A stretch of DNA of 64,000 nucleotides from NCBI GenBank assembly GCA_031213475.1, contig JARUPZ010000017.1, forward strand, positions 3,654,849 to 3,718,848, written 5' to 3'. Positions 63,915 through 64,000 of this stretch are shown in pieces. This stretch comes from Nereocystis luetkeana. Taxonomy: Eukaryota; Sar; Phaeophyceae; Laminariales; Laminariaceae. The notes beneath the pieces were generated by a model. It had not been told where the DNA came from and searched no databases. It worked only from the letters and a program-made list of their open reading frames with translations. Positions within the stretch are counted from its first letter, which is position 1. Every line of letters starts with the position of its first letter. A program made the position numbers and the translations under genes.

Positions 63915-64000
63915 CGTTGCTCGCTGTCTCGTCGTGCCCTGTTGCTTTCTGTGCAAAACTGCCACCACATTTGTTTTTTTGGGGGGGGAACGGACTTGGC

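Noticed and set aside
1-64000. CRISPR array, bacterial operon, rRNA genes
   Set aside because: No regularly spaced identical repeats with unique spacers, no Shine-Dalgarno-led gene strings and no rRNA-like sequence were seen; the tandem repeats here have no spacers.

Overview
The window looks like nuclear DNA of a stramenopile, most likely a brown alga (Phaeophyceae). The reasons are: spliced genes with GT-AG introns of 0.6-1.8 kb; a beta-helix (polymorphic-membrane-protein type) plus multi-pass membrane protein of a kind that is expanded in Ectocarpus-like genomes; a (CCCTAA)n telomere-type tract; a Ty1/copia retrotransposon; and very repeat-rich intergenic DNA. The family and lineage calls come from recognition by eye, not from a database search.

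Only two host genes can be supported well. The first lies on the + strand (20147..27320, five exons, 1130 aa). It encodes a secreted or surface beta-helix domain, a Cys-rich module and a C-terminal multi-pass membrane domain. All four introns join in a consistent reading phase. The second lies on the - strand at the right edge (63914 down to about 62182 and probably further). It encodes a signal-peptide protein with about 8-residue repeats; a phase-0 intron joins its first two exons and its 3' end is not resolved. Possible decayed or unrecognised exons lie at 53.0-55.6 kb, and a proline-rich ORF lies at about 50 kb.

Layout. 0-2.6 kb: A/G-rich DNA with no gene. 2.6-5.4 kb: MITE, about 370-bp tandem repeats, a telomere-like tract and another MITE. 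5.4-8.3 kb: gene-poor. 8.3-14.1 kb: an array of about 275-bp tandem repeats split by a young, internally deleted copia element that keeps an open pol ORF. 14.1-20.1 kb: gene-poor, with a 694-bp foldback at 17.8-18.5 kb. 20.1-27.3 kb: the beta-helix membrane protein gene, with MITEs and a long CCTC microsatellite in its introns. 27.3-41 kb: no convincing gene, but many small transposons (a TA-flanked 105-bp family, a TTAA-flanked 89-bp family, an AGGGTC-ended family and a tRNA-headed SINE candidate). 41-60 kb: a different kind of sequence, full of homopolymeric G/C runs of 12-22 nt, trinucleotide runs, minisatellites and a dispersed repeat that repeatedly ends in a poly(C) run. 62-64 kb: the minus-strand secreted-protein gene.

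There is no operon-like cooperation between genes. The main biological interest is the composite surface protein, the population of short non-autonomous elements with clean ends, the young copia insertion inside a satellite, the foldback, and the abrupt onset of poly(dG:dC) tracts near 41 kb.
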